A DNA stretch of 64,000 nt from HGM04593 sp045631205 (GCA_045631205.1 JAZQUI010000012.1:62001-126000); one strand, 5' to 3'; positions 1 to 8,017 are shown, numbered from the stretch's first letter. Notes: a model not told the origin generated them from the letters alone. Translations and numbers: made by a program.

Positions 1-137
1 TCGTGCCACCCGAAACCTGGAACGAACTCACCAACTTCTCACCCGACGCGGTGTTGTTGGTGTTTGCATCGCACACTTATGACCCTTCGACTTATATAAA
101 TTCTCACGACGAGTTTTTAGAATATGTAAACCGATGA
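1..137 (+). CDS. Sugar 3,4-ketoisomerase, C-terminal end (WxcM/FdtA/QdtA cupin family), partial
   Basis: Only the last 44 codons lie in the window, read from base 3. The peptide has the late-cupin pattern SPDAVLLVFAS followed by Y and DEFLEYV, as seen at the end of dTDP-4-oxo-6-deoxyglucose 3,4-ketoisomerases. These enzymes move the keto group so that a 3-amino sugar can be made. The stop codon overlaps the next start as ATGA, which fits translational coupling with the acetyltransferase and aminotransferase that follow. The product sugar (Fuc3N-type or Qui3N-type) depends on active-site residues outside the window. The family call rests on a short tail and on context. Confidence 0.6.
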   Translation, partial: VPPETWNELTNFSPDAVLLVFASHTYDPSTYINSHDEFLEYVNR

Positions 138-1111
138 GCAACAACGCAAAAGAGATTTTGACCGTTCACCGTTACGATGCTTCGTTGCGTGAAGAATGGG
201 ATGCCTTTGCCGCTGAGTGCAAGAACTTTACATTTCTTTTTCTGCGCGGATACATAGACTATAATCCTCGTTTCACCGACCACTCCCTTCTCTTTCGTCG
301 CGGTGGTAAGCTTGTGGCTCTGTTGCCGGCTTGCATCGATGGTGACATTCTCGCCTCGCACGGCGGGCTCACCTATGGTGGTTTCCTTGTGAAAAAGGAT
401 GCAACTATTGCCGATATTGCCGATGCTTTTTCGGCTTTGCGCAGTTATCTCAAAAAGAAGACCTCGGTCACAAAGATAAAATACAGCCCGGTACCGCATA
501 CTTATGCCACATACCCGGCCGAAGAGGAACTTTATATGCTCTTCCGTTACGATGCCCGCCTTGTGGCACGTCGCATATCGTCGGTAGTGTGGCAGAAAGA
601 GGCTCTGCCGTTCAGCACTCTGCGCCGTCGTAAAGTTAAGGTTGCACAGAAAGCCGGTTTTACCATTATTGCCGACAATGATTTTGCAGCCTTTTGGGCT
701 GTGTTGCAGGAAAATCTGCAAAAAGTATATAATGCCGCGCCGGTACACTCGCTTGCCGAAATTGAACTGCTTGCCGGTCGCTTTCCCGAAAATATAAAAC
801 TCTTCCGTGTGGTCGACAATGCGGGCGAAACAGTTGCCGGTACTGTAATTTATGTTACCGGTCGTGTGGCGCGTGTGCAATATATAGGCTCTGTTGACAA
901 AGGGCGCGAGAATGGTGCGCTCGATATTCTTTTCGATTATCTTCTGCATAGCGAGTATGCCGAAAAGGAGTACTTCGACTTTGGAACATCGGTTGAAGAG
1001 GGTGGCCGGGTGCTTAACAAGGGACTAATCTTTCAGAAAGAGGGTTTCGGTGGGCGTGCCGTGGTATATGACTCTTACGAACTTGATATAAAAAACATAC
1101 CCAATGATTAA
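134..1111 (+). CDS. GNAT-type acetyltransferase of the dTDP-amino-sugar cluster
   Basis: A 325-residue soluble protein with no signal peptide. Residues about 215-275 (LFRVVDNAGETVAG, then RVQYIGS) look like the central strands and acetyl-CoA loop of the GNAT/FemAB fold. It lies between a sugar 3,4-ketoisomerase and a PLP aminotransferase, overlapping the first by 4 bases and the second by 8. That position suggests it acetylates the 3-amino group of the dTDP-3-amino-3,6-dideoxyhexose, or an equivalent surface-glycan precursor. Characterised N-acetyltransferases of such pathways are usually left-handed beta-helix proteins, so the substrate is inferred from context. A FemAB-like role on another glycan intermediate is the alternative. 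Confidence 0.6.
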   Translation: MSNNAKEILTVHRYDASLREEWDAFAAECKNFTFLFLRGYIDYNPRFTDHSLLFRRGGKLVALLPACIDGDILASHGGLTYGGFLVKKDATIADIADAFSALRSYLKKKTSVTKIKYSPVPHTYATYPAEEELYMLFRYDARLVARRISSVVWQKEALPFSTLRRRKVKVAQKAGFTIIADNDFAAFWAVLQENLQKVYNAAPVHSLAEIELLAGRFPENIKLFRVVDNAGETVAGTVIYVTGRVARVQYIGSVDKGRENGALDILFDYLLHSEYAEKEYFDFGTSVEEGGRVLNKGLIFQKEGFGGRAVVYDSYELDIKNIPND

Positions 1112-2213
1112 ATATTTCGACCTGCAACTCGTTAACAACTCCTTTGAGCCACAACTCTCCCAAGAGGTTGCAAAAGTGGTGCAGAGCGGCTGGTATCTGC
1201 AAGGTACTGCAAACAAGGCCTTTGAAGAGGCTTTTGCTGCTTATTGCGGCGTGCGTTATTGTGTGGGTGTGGGTAACGGGCTCGACGCTCTCACTCTTGT
1301 GTTGCGTGCATATATGGAACTTGGTGTTATGAGCGAGGGCGATGAGGTTATTGTGCCTGCAAATACCTATATAGCATCTATTCTTGCAGTTGTGCGTGCT
1401 GGGCTTGTTCCTGTTTTTTGTGAGCCTTGTGCAGCAACCTGCAACATCGATGTTGATAAAATTGAATCTCTTGTAACCGAAAAGACAAGAGCAATACTTC
1501 CCGTGCACCTTTATGGTCGTGCCGTGGATATGGCTCCGCTTATGTATGTTGCAAAAAGATATTCCCTAAAAGTCCTGGAAGATTGTGCCCAGGCTCACGG
1601 TGCAATGTGTGACGGCCGTCGCGTGGGTGCAATTGGCGACGCTGCAGGTTTCAGCTTTTATCCGGCAAAGAATCTGGGTGCATTGGGCGATGGCGGTGCT
1701 GTTACCACCAACGATGCTGAACTTGCGGCTGCTGTTCGTGCAATTGCCAATTATGGTTCGGCAAAAAAATATGTGAACATCTATAAAGGTATAAACAGTC
1801 GTCTCGATGAATTGCAGGCGGCGGCATTGCTGGTGAAACTTCCCCGTCTCGATGCCGATAACGACAAGCGTCGTGCCATAGCCCGCCGCTATCGTGCCGA
1901 AATAAAGAATCCACTTGTATCTATGCTCCCGACCGGCGATGAGGCTGCCAATGTGTATCACATTTTCCCTGTTTTCACAGAGTATCGTGAGGCTCTTCAG
2001 CAGCATCTTGCGTCTTGCGGTGTAGAGACCATAGTGCATTATCCCATAGCGCCACATCGTCAGCAGGCGCTTGCGGAATATGCAGCCTTGTCGTTGCCTA
2101 TAAGCGAGCGCATACACGCAACAGAATTAAGCCTTCCGCTCTCTCCTGTTATGACCGATGACGAGGTGTTGCAGGTGGTTGCTGCTGTAAACTCTTTTTC
2201 TTGTAAGAATTAA
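1104..2213 (+). CDS. DegT/DnrJ/EryC1 PLP aminotransferase (FdtB/QdtB-like)
   Basis: A 369-residue sugar aminotransferase. Recognisable family blocks are GNGLDAL near residue 58 (cofactor phosphate binding), PANTYIASILAV, the aspartate in LEDCAQAHGA, and FSFYPAKNLGALGDGG with the Schiff-base lysine at K189. These enzymes move an amino group from glutamate to a keto sugar nucleotide. The adjacent 3,4-ketoisomerase makes the 3-position the likely target, giving dTDP-3-amino-3,6-dideoxyhexose for O-antigen or capsule. The start overlaps the acetyltransferase gene by 8 bases, so the three genes form one unit. Which hexose is made cannot be read from this sequence. Confidence 0.85.
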   Translation: MIKYFDLQLVNNSFEPQLSQEVAKVVQSGWYLQGTANKAFEEAFAAYCGVRYCVGVGNGLDALTLVLRAYMELGVMSEGDEVIVPANTYIASILAVVRAGLVPVFCEPCAATCNIDVDKIESLVTEKTRAILPVHLYGRAVDMAPLMYVAKRYSLKVLEDCAQAHGAMCDGRRVGAIGDAAGFSFYPAKNLGALGDGGAVTTNDAELAAAVRAIANYGSAKKYVNIYKGINSRLDELQAAALLVKLPRLDADNDKRRAIARRYRAEIKNPLVSMLPTGDEAANVYHIFPVFTEYREALQQHLASCGVETIVHYPIAPHRQQALAEYAALSLPISERIHATELSLPLSPVMTDDEVLQVVAAVNSFSCKN

Positions 2214-2225
2214 AAGGCGCGATGG

Positions 2226-2256
2226 CTTGTTAAACGGATATTTTGATATATTTTTG
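2226..2256 (+). promoter_or_regulatory. Bacteroidota-type promoter for the porin-GATE-mtnN-luxS operon
   Basis: CTTG at 2226-2229, a 19-base gap, then TATTTTTG at 2249-2256 fit the phylum pattern TTTG-N19-21-TAnnTTTG with one mismatch in the upstream box. Transcription would begin near 2263, about 27 bases before the porin start at 2290. This separates the porin operon from the sugar genes upstream. Confidence 0.5.
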
Positions 2257-2289
2257 CAATGCAAAAAGGCAAATACACACACTGATACT

Positions 2290-3357
2290 ATGAAAAGACT
2301 TGTCTTTGGATTGCTTGCAGTGCTGTTCGGTCTCGCTCTTCAAGCACAGGAGCAACAGGAATTGCTTAATTTGAAATTAGAGGCTCGTGGTGACTATCAG
2401 CACGAATACATAAAGAGTGTTACCGATGACGATGCCACCGGTTTCAAAGGGCAGTTTCTGAATCTTCGTATCGACGGAAATATAAGTGAGGAGTTTTCCT
2501 ACTCTTACTGTCAACGCCTGAACAAGAAAAACTCCGATGCAACATTCTTCGATGCCACCGATTGGGTTTATCTCACTTGGAAGAAAAACAATTTTGAAAT
2601 CTCGGCAGGAAAACTGACTGTTGCAATTGGCGGTTATGAGTACGATGCTGCCCCCATAGACCTTTATTTCTGTTCCGAGTGGTGGCAGAATATCCCTTGT
2701 TTTCAGCTGGGTGCAAGTGTTGGTTATAACTTCAATAGCGGTAAGGATAAACTGTTAGCGCAGTTTTGCGAGAGCCCTTTTCGTGGAGATGTAGAGATGG
2801 TCGATGCCGCCGGCAATATTACAACAAAGAAACAGGAGACAATGTATGCCTATAACCTTATGTGGGTTGGCTCGCACGGTTGCTTCAACGCATTGTACTC
2901 TGTGAATATGATAGAGTATCTCCCCGGTAAATATGTGAACTATATATCACTTGGTAACCGCTTTAATTTTAATAGCGTCTCTTTGGAAGTGGATTTTATG
3001 AACCGTGCCACAAGCGGTCAACCCTTTTTCTTTTCCGACATTTCGGCAATTACGACTATCGCGTGGCGTCCCACCGAGTGCTTGAATATATTTGCAAAGG
3101 CGAGTTACGATGTGAATAGCAGTGATGTGGATAATGACATACTTGTGTCGGCAGGAACCGAAATTGTGCGTGTGGGTGCCGGCGTGGAGTATTATCCTTT
3201 AAAGAATGGCCGTAACGATGTGCGCATACACGCTGCGGGTTCATTTACCTTTGGCGAGACAACGCCAGCTACGGTGTTGCGCGACAATAACACCTATCTC
3301 TCGGTGGGTGTAACATGGAAGATGGATTTGTTGAGCCTAAAAAATAAATTTCTATGA
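2290..3357 (+). CDS. Outer-membrane porin, phosphate-selective porin (OprO/OprP)-like
   Basis: The start at 2290 gives a clean signal peptide (MKRLVFGLLAVLFGLALQAQ); a longer frame from 2227 would add 21 unlikely residues across the promoter. The mature protein of about 335 residues is rich in alternating aromatic and polar strands (FEISAGKLTVAIGG, NFNSVSLEVDFMNR) and ends KMDLLSLKNKFL, as expected for a beta-barrel. The early LNLRIDGNISEEFSYSYCQRL and ATDWVYLTWKK segments resemble the OprO/OprP porin family. The stop overlaps the next start as ATGA, coupling it to an inner-membrane GATE-domain protein, so the two may form a route across both membranes. The substrate is unknown. Confidence 0.65.
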   Translation: MKRLVFGLLAVLFGLALQAQEQQELLNLKLEARGDYQHEYIKSVTDDDATGFKGQFLNLRIDGNISEEFSYSYCQRLNKKNSDATFFDATDWVYLTWKKNNFEISAGKLTVAIGGYEYDAAPIDLYFCSEWWQNIPCFQLGASVGYNFNSGKDKLLAQFCESPFRGDVEMVDAAGNITTKKQETMYAYNLMWVGSHGCFNALYSVNMIEYLPGKYVNYISLGNRFNFNSVSLEVDFMNRATSGQPFFFSDISAITTIAWRPTECLNIFAKASYDVNSSDVDNDILVSAGTEIVRVGAGVEYYPLKNGRNDVRIHAAGSFTFGETTPATVLRDNNTYLSVGVTWKMDLLSLKNKFL

Positions 3358-4490
3358 AAAAGCTCCCTAAATATATCCCCTCGGGCGTAATTTGTTTAGC
3401 GATAATAGGTCTGCTTTTCGGCTATCTTGCATCGCGTATGGGCACGGCAAATATGCTCAACACCATTATGCGCACTGCGCACGACCTATTGCTGAACACT
3501 GTGTTCTATCTTATGGCTATATGTGTAATTACCGGTGCTTTGGGTCGTATTCTTGTGGAGTTTGGCGTGGTATCGCTGCTCGAGAAGATTTTGCGTCCGT
3601 TGATGAAACCTCTGTTCAATCTCCCCGGTGTGGCATCTCTTGGTGCGGTGCTTACATTCTTGTCGGATAATCCAGCAGTTGTATCGCTTGCTCAGGATAA
3701 ACGCTTCAGTATATATTTTAGAAAGTATCAGCTTATTTCGCTCGCGAACTTCGGTACCGGCTTTGGTATGGGCTTGCTTGTTATGGTGTTTATGGTGGGG
3801 CAATCTTATTTTGTAGAGCCTGCCATAGGCCTTTTCGGAGCTGTGTGCGGCTGTATTGTTTCCACACGTCTTATGCAGTATTTTATTGTGAAATACTACC
3901 CCAAATATAAACACGAGAATGCCTGTGAAGCGCAGGATGTAGAGGAGTTTGAGGCTGAGGAGGTTAAAAAACCGCTTTTCCAGAAAATTCTTGATTCGTT
4001 AATCGATGGTGGTCGCACAGGTGTTGAGGTTGGTATGGTAATCATCCCCGGCGTACTCATTATATCGACAATGATGATGATTTTTACATTCGGCCCTTCT
4101 GATGATGGAACTTTTACCGGTGCCGCTTACGAGGGTGTGCAACTTCTGCCGTGGATTGGAGCTAAACTTAGCATTATATTTGAGTGGCTTTTCGGTTTTC
4201 ACGATCCCCACTTGATAGCCTTCCCTATAATTGCGCTCGGTACCGTTGGTGCAGCCCTTGGTCTTATCCCGAACTTTGCGGCAGAGGGTTGGATTGATGG
4301 TAATGCCATTGCCGTGTTTACTGCAATTGGTGTCTGCTGGGGTGGTTATTTGAGTACGCATTCAGCCATGCTCGAAGCTATCGGCTATCGTGAACTTACA
4401 TCGAAAGCCATTCTGGCCCATGCCATAGGTGGCATTGTCTCGGCTATTGTTGCTCATTGGGTTTATGTTATTTACTCTTTAATCTTTTAA
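3354..4490 (+). CDS. GATE (nucleoside recognition) domain membrane protein
   Basis: A 378-residue polytopic inner-membrane protein with about eight hydrophobic segments. Two halves each carry a glycine-rich block typical of GATE/nucleoside-recognition proteins: GRILVEFGVVSLLEKILRPL and TGVEVGMVIIPGVLIISTMM. The loop around residues 185-210 is acidic (EEFEAEEV). Relatives include spore-maturation SpmA/SpmB-type and YjiH-type proteins, some linked to nucleoside or ion movement. It is coupled by ATGA to a porin and lies 6 bases upstream of mtnN, which is followed by luxS. The context therefore hints at transport of an adenosyl or ribosyl compound of the activated methyl cycle. That is inference; no substrate is known. 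Confidence 0.7.
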   Translation: MKKLPKYIPSGVICLAIIGLLFGYLASRMGTANMLNTIMRTAHDLLLNTVFYLMAICVITGALGRILVEFGVVSLLEKILRPLMKPLFNLPGVASLGAVLTFLSDNPAVVSLAQDKRFSIYFRKYQLISLANFGTGFGMGLLVMVFMVGQSYFVEPAIGLFGAVCGCIVSTRLMQYFIVKYYPKYKHENACEAQDVEEFEAEEVKKPLFQKILDSLIDGGRTGVEVGMVIIPGVLIISTMMMIFTFGPSDDGTFTGAAYEGVQLLPWIGAKLSIIFEWLFGFHDPHLIAFPIIALGTVGAALGLIPNFAAEGWIDGNAIAVFTAIGVCWGGYLSTHSAMLEAIGYRELTSKAILAHAIGGIVSAIVAHWVYVIYSLIF

Positions 4491-4496
4491 CAGTTT

Positions 4497-5192
4497 ATGA
4501 AAATAGGTGTTTTAACCGCGATGTCGTCGGAGTTTGAACAGCTTGCGGCTTTGCTTACCGGTGCTTGTGAATGCGTAGAGGGCGGTAATGCTTATCTGGT
4601 TGGCGCAATTGGCAAAAACGAAATTGTGCTTCGCAAGTGTGGTATTGGCAAGGTGAATGCGGCTGTGGGTACATCGGAACTTATTCGCTTCTTTTCTCCC
4701 GACGCGGTAGTGAGTACCGGTGTTGCAGGGGGTATAGATACTTGTCTTAATGTTATGGATGTGGTGGTGAGCTCGTCTATCGTATATCACGATGTGTGGT
4801 GCGGTATGGGGTGCGAGTATGGGCAGATACAGGGCATGCCTGCGCAGTTCCCTGTTCCCGAAAGATTGTGGCAATGTGCCACTGCACTTAACGGCTCGCT
4901 CGGTAATGGCACCCACATCCACGCTGGTCTTATATGCACCGGTGACAAGTTTATTACAGACCGTGAGGAACTCAATGTCATAAAGTCGAATTTCCCGGCC
5001 GGTCTTGCTGTTGATATGGAGACTGCTGCCATTGCGCACACTTGCTACATCTATGGTGTGCCGTTCGTAAGTTTCCGCATTATAAGCGATACGCCCGGTG
5101 TTGATAACCACATTGAGCAGTATGAAAATTTCTGGGGTGAGATGGCCGACCGTTCTTTTGGCGTTATACGCAGTTTCTTAATGAGTATTTGA
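4497..5192 (+). CDS. mtnN: 5'-methylthioadenosine/S-adenosylhomocysteine nucleosidase
   Basis: A 231-residue cytoplasmic enzyme that cleaves adenine from S-adenosylhomocysteine, methylthioadenosine and 5'-deoxyadenosine. Family landmarks are intact: MKIGVLTAMSSEFEQL with the catalytic-site Glu12, STGVAGGI, ICTGDKFI, the ribose-binding DMETAAIAHTC (Glu175), and SDTPG with the proton-donor Asp198. Its product S-ribosylhomocysteine is the substrate of LuxS, encoded 3 bases downstream, so the pair forms the two-step SAH detoxification route that yields homocysteine and the AI-2 precursor. It shares an operon with a porin and a GATE-domain protein. Length and motifs match the family. Confidence 0.95.
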   Translation: MKIGVLTAMSSEFEQLAALLTGACECVEGGNAYLVGAIGKNEIVLRKCGIGKVNAAVGTSELIRFFSPDAVVSTGVAGGIDTCLNVMDVVVSSSIVYHDVWCGMGCEYGQIQGMPAQFPVPERLWQCATALNGSLGNGTHIHAGLICTGDKFITDREELNVIKSNFPAGLAVDMETAAIAHTCYIYGVPFVSFRIISDTPGVDNHIEQYENFWGEMADRSFGVIRSFLMSI

Positions 5193-5195
5193 TTT

Positions 5196-5675
5196 ATGGA
5201 AAAGATACCAAGTTTTAAAATAGACCATCTGCGTCTTAAACGCGGAGTGTATGTGTCACGTCGCGATGTTGTTGGTGGCGAGGTTGTAACAACCTTTGAT
5301 GTGCGTATGAAAGAGCCCAATCGTGAACCGGCTCTCAGCCCTTCGGCAATACATACAATGGAGCATCTTATTGCAACTTTCCTACGCAACCACCCTGTTT
5401 GGGCCGACAAAATAATTTATTGGGGACCTATGGGTTGCCTTACCGGTAATTATCTCATTGTAAAGGGTGAGTTGTGTTCTGCTTGCGTTTTACCGTTGCT
5501 ATGCGAGGCTTTTGAGTTTGTCGTAGCCTTTGATGGTGAGGTGCCCGGTGCTTCGGCACGCGATTGCGGTAACTATCTGCTTATGAACCTTCCCGAAGCC
5601 AAATGGGAGGCTCGCAAGTATCTTGAAGAGGTGCTTGTGTGTGCTACCGACGAGAATTTGAATTATCCCGAGTGA
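5196..5675 (+). CDS. luxS: S-ribosylhomocysteine lyase (AI-2 synthesis)
   Basis: A 159-residue metalloenzyme that splits S-ribosylhomocysteine into homocysteine and 4,5-dihydroxypentane-2,3-dione, the precursor of autoinducer-2. The metal site is complete: His53 and His57 in HTMEHLIAT plus Cys124 in ARDCGNYL. The catalytic Cys81 is in MGCLTGNYL, and Arg37 in FDVRMKEPN matches the conserved active-site arginine. Cysteines at 94, 97 and 103 are additional. It lies 3 bases after mtnN and just before a strong terminator, making it the last gene of the operon. Whether it serves signalling or only methyl-cycle recycling cannot be told from sequence. Confidence 0.96.
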   Translation: MEKIPSFKIDHLRLKRGVYVSRRDVVGGEVVTTFDVRMKEPNREPALSPSAIHTMEHLIATFLRNHPVWADKIIYWGPMGCLTGNYLIVKGELCSACVLPLLCEAFEFVVAFDGEVPGASARDCGNYLLMNLPEAKWEARKYLEEVLVCATDENLNYPE

Positions 5676-5692
5676 TAATCTCTGTGCAATAT

Positions 5693-5734
5693 AACACAAA
5701 AAACGAGGTTCATTTGAACCTCGTTTTTTGTGTT
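5693..5734. terminator. Bidirectional terminator between luxS and tRNA-Gln
   Basis: A perfect 20-base-pair inverted repeat (5693-5712 with 5715-5734) around a 2-base centre. A/T runs on both flanks give a U-tract in either direction. It ends the luxS operon on the plus strand and tRNA-Gln on the minus strand. Its last two bases overlap the 3' end of the tRNA gene. Confidence 0.9.
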
Positions 5735-5803
5735 GTCCTACCTGGATTCGAACCAAGACAAACAGAACCAAAACCTGTTGTGCTACCATTACACCATAGG
5801 ACA
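5733..5803 (-). tRNA. tRNA-Gln (UUG anticodon)
   Basis: On the minus strand the acceptor stem pairs TGTCCTA with TAGGACA. The D-arm is GTGTAATGGTAGCAC. The anticodon stem ACAGG/TCTGT closes a TTTTGGT loop with anticodon TTG. The T-arm is CTTGG-TTCGAAT-CCAGG. The discriminator is A and the 3' CCA is not encoded, so it must be added after transcription. A consensus promoter lies about 30 bases upstream. Confidence 0.95.
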
Positions 5804-5833
5804 ATCCTTTGTGCTTTCTGTTAAAAAGCGATG

Positions 5834-5865
5834 CAAAGATATAACTCTTTGCTGAAAATCCCAAA
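5834..5865 (-). promoter_or_regulatory. Promoter for tRNA-Gln
   Basis: On the minus strand TTTG (5865-5862), a 20-base gap and TATCTTTG (5841-5834) match the Bacteroidota housekeeping promoter exactly. The predicted start near 5827 gives a leader of about 24 bases before the tRNA. Confidence 0.7.
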
Positions 5866-5913
5866 TATTTGCCTCTGTTTTTGTGCTTTTTTTGTCGTTT
5901 TGAAAGCTGGTGA

Positions 5914-6552
5914 CTATTGCGCAGTGGTGCGTATGTTGCATTTTGTAGCATTTTCTTGTGTGGCTGCCATCAGTGCCTCGGTGCTTGTTCCCAGCTCCAT
6001 TGCAATGCTGTGGTATATTTCGCCAATGCTTGTAGTGCTTGTGTCGCTCTCTATGAAAAGTCTGTCGAGTGGCATGGCTACGAGGCTGTCGTGGTTGTGT
6101 TTTTCGCCATAAGAGAGGTAGAAACCTTCGCGCAGGAGTTGTGCTGCCTGTTCGGGCTTTCCACGAAAGCCGTGTATTATCCACGCTTGTCGCGGGCGGC
6201 TCTCTTTGTGCAGGGCTATTATGGAATCAAACCCTTTTACGCAATGAAGTATCAGTGGTTTTTCTTCCTTTTCCGATATTGCGATATGTGCTTTGAGAAC
6301 CTCTTTCTGTGTCTCTATGCCGGCAAGGCTTTTTATCTTGTCTATGCCGCACTCGCCTATCGCAACCACGCGCTTGTCGCCGGCTATGGCTGCAATTCTC
6401 TGTATATCCTCCTGCCAGCTGTCTGAGATGCCCCACGGATGTATTCCTGCCGAAAACAGGGTGTTTGCGGCGCTTGTAACGGTGTTGCTGCTTACAATCT
6501 TTATGCAACGTCCGTCGTGCTCTGCGTTGTGGGTGTGCAGGTCTATAAACAT
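5914..6552 (-). CDS. TatD-family metal-dependent hydrolase
   Basis: A 212-residue TIM-barrel hydrolase. Metal-ligand motifs visible are MFIDLHTHN near the start, GECGIDK near residue 72, LILHCVKG near 108, IIHGFRG near 133 and FIESDTS near 182. TatD proteins are 3'-5' exonucleases or DNases linked to repair and DNA turnover. The start at 6552 is chosen because the protein then begins at MFIDL. Its ATG overlaps the yidD stop as TAATG, a coupled arrangement. It is shorter than the usual 255-265 residues, with compact loops, as is common for the shorter TatD proteins of this order. Confidence 0.85.
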   Translation of the reverse strand: MFIDLHTHNAEHDGRCIKIVSSNTVTSAANTLFSAGIHPWGISDSWQEDIQRIAAIAGDKRVVAIGECGIDKIKSLAGIETQKEVLKAHIAISEKEEKPLILHCVKGFDSIIALHKESRPRQAWIIHGFRGKPEQAAQLLREGFYLSYGEKHNHDSLVAMPLDRLFIESDTSTTSIGEIYHSIAMELGTSTEALMAATQENATKCNIRTTAQ

Positions 6553-6773
6553 TATGGTACAGGGTCGTATCCCGAGCCGCCCCACGGGTGGCAACGGAGT
6601 ATTCTTCTTATGGCGAGGTAAAGCCCTTTTATGGGGCCGTGTTTGGTTATTGCCTCAATGGCATATTGTGAGCAGGTTGGTGTGAAACGGCACGATGGTG
6701 GCGTCAATGGGGAAATGCACTTGCGATAGAAGTGTATAGGTAAAGTAAGTATTGCTATAAAGAACTTTCGCAT
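6552..6773 (-). CDS. yidD: Membrane protein insertion efficiency factor YidD
   Basis: A 73-residue protein with the family hallmarks FYRKCISPLTPPSCRFTPTCSQYAIEAI and CHPWGGSGYDP. The amphipathic N-terminus (MRKFFIAILTLPIHFY) fits a peripheral inner-membrane protein that assists YidC-mediated insertion. The start at 6773 overlaps the end of rnpA by 19 bases, a classic rnpA-yidD arrangement. A further in-frame start at 6815 would add 14 residues deep inside rnpA and is less likely. Confidence 0.93.
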   Translation of the reverse strand: MRKFFIAILTLPIHFYRKCISPLTPPSCRFTPTCSQYAIEAITKHGPIKGLYLAIRRILRCHPWGGSGYDPVP

Positions 6774-7162
6774 TGTTTTTTGTTCTTCTCTGTTATAGCT
6801 GCCAACAGTTTGCACATCTTTTTCTTTATGAACTCAGTGCTGTTGTGCTTTGTGTCAATGTAGAGTATGGCTACTGCCATCTTTTTGCCATCCTCGTTGA
6901 GGCTCTCCACAAATGGGTGCTTGCTCAAGCGGTAGGCTTCTCGTATGCGGCGCTTAACGAGGTTGCGGTCAACTGCGTGGCGGAAACGCTTTTTTGCAAC
7001 ACTTATAAGTATGCAAGCTGCAGGCTCCTGTTCCTCGGCTGCAACTTCAATGAAAACAGCGCGCAAGGGGTAAGCAGTTACCGATGCACCATTGGCATAT
7101 AGTCTGTCTATGATGCTTTTGCTTTTGAGGTGTTCTTTCAATGGAAAACTGTTCTTCTGCAT
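6755..7162 (-). CDS. rnpA: Ribonuclease P protein component
   Basis: A 135-residue basic protein that binds the RNase P RNA and helps mature tRNA 5' ends. The RNR signature is present as ISVAKKRFRHAVDRNLVKRRIREAYR at about residues 53-78, preceded by FPLKEHLKSKSIIDRLYANG. It is followed by overlapping yidD and then tatD. The order hemD-rnpA-yidD-tatD is common in Bacteroidales. A terminator lies upstream at 7211-7246, so this gene probably starts its own transcription unit, but I see no clear promoter match in the 48 bases between them. Confidence 0.95.
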   Translation of the reverse strand: MQKNSFPLKEHLKSKSIIDRLYANGASVTAYPLRAVFIEVAAEEQEPAACILISVAKKRFRHAVDRNLVKRRIREAYRLSKHPFVESLNEDGKKMAVAILYIDTKHNSTEFIKKKMCKLLAAITEKNKKQCESSL

Positions 7163-7210
7163 CGTGGTTATTTGCTTTTGAACCTCGGTTGGCTGCTGGT
7201 TTATTATTTT

Positions 7211-7246
7211 AAAAAAGCCTGTCTTTGTGTATGGACAGGCTTTTTG
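7211..7246 (-). terminator. Terminator after hemD
   Basis: A GC-rich stem GCCTGTC/GACAGGC (7217-7223 with 7234-7240), extended by A/T pairs, with a 10-base loop and a T-run on the minus strand. It separates hemD from rnpA. Confidence 0.8.
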
Positions 7247-7266
7247 TTATTCTTTTCAAGCCTTCG

Positions 7267-8013
7267 TTAGGCTTTGTTGTTCTTTGTCAAATACTCGTCG
7301 AGTGCCGCAGGCATATTTGTTACAGTGGCCGTGGGTGCTTCGAGGTCGAGGCGCAAGCCAATGTTGCGTATGCAGTCGGCGGTAACGTTGCCGAAACATG
7401 CAATGAGTTGCTCGCCTTGTACGTAGTCGGGCACATTCTTCTTGAGCGATTCAAGACCATGGGGGCTGAAGAAGATGAGCATATCGTAAGACTTGATATA
7501 GTCAGCAGGTATCTCGGTGCTCACGGTGTGGTACATCTCGGCTTGTGAGTGAACGATGCCGTGTGCGTCGAAGATGTGGTTGAGTTCGTCGTTGTGTACG
7601 TTCGACATAGGTATAAAGTACTTCTCGCTCTTGTGCTTTACAAAGAGGGGCTCAAGGTCTTTTATATGTCCGTTACCGAAGAATACTTTGCGCTTGCGGT
7701 ATTGTACGTACTTTTGAATATAAAGCGAGATGGTTTCTGAAAGGCAGAAGTATTTCAAATCATCAGGAATGGCTACGCGCAACTCCTTGCACAATGTGAA
7801 GAAGTGGTCGATAGCGTGGCGTGAAAGGAATACTATGGCAGTGTGTCCGGGAATAGAGACTCTCTGCTGTCTGAACTCCTTCGCACTAACCCCCTCTACT
7901 TTTATAAAAGAGCAAAAATCAATCTTTACGTTATGTTTTTTCTCAATATCGAAATATGGAGATTTTTCTGTCGCTGGTTTCGGTTGTGAAACCAAAATCT
8001 TGCTTACTTTCAA
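7267..8013 (-). CDS. hemD: Uroporphyrinogen-III synthase
   Basis: A 248-residue cytoplasmic protein. The two-lobed HemD fold is suggested by KILVSQPKP at the start, HTAIVFLSRHAIDHFF around residue 57, and the second-lobe IKSYDMLIFFSPHGLESL with CFGNVTADCI near 170-210. The enzyme closes hydroxymethylbilane to uroporphyrinogen III for siroheme, cobalamin or heme. It lies 4 bases after the DUF4271 gene, an arrangement repeated across Bacteroidales. Many of these organisms cannot make heme from scratch, so the physiological product is uncertain. No other tetrapyrrole gene is in the window. Confidence 0.82.
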   Translation of the reverse strand: MKVSKILVSQPKPATEKSPYFDIEKKHNVKIDFCSFIKVEGVSAKEFRQQRVSIPGHTAIVFLSRHAIDHFFTLCKELRVAIPDDLKYFCLSETISLYIQKYVQYRKRKVFFGNGHIKDLEPLFVKHKSEKYFIPMSNVHNDELNHIFDAHGIVHSQAEMYHTVSTEIPADYIKSYDMLIFFSPHGLESLKKNVPDYVQGEQLIACFGNVTADCIRNIGLRLDLEAPTATVTNMPAALDEYLTKNNKA

Positions 8014-8017
8014 TGTC

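Noticed and set aside
104..949. 281-codon frame opposite the sugar acetyltransferase gene
   Set aside because: The plus-strand gene fits the operon with overlapping starts and stops. The antisense frame has no recognisable domain.
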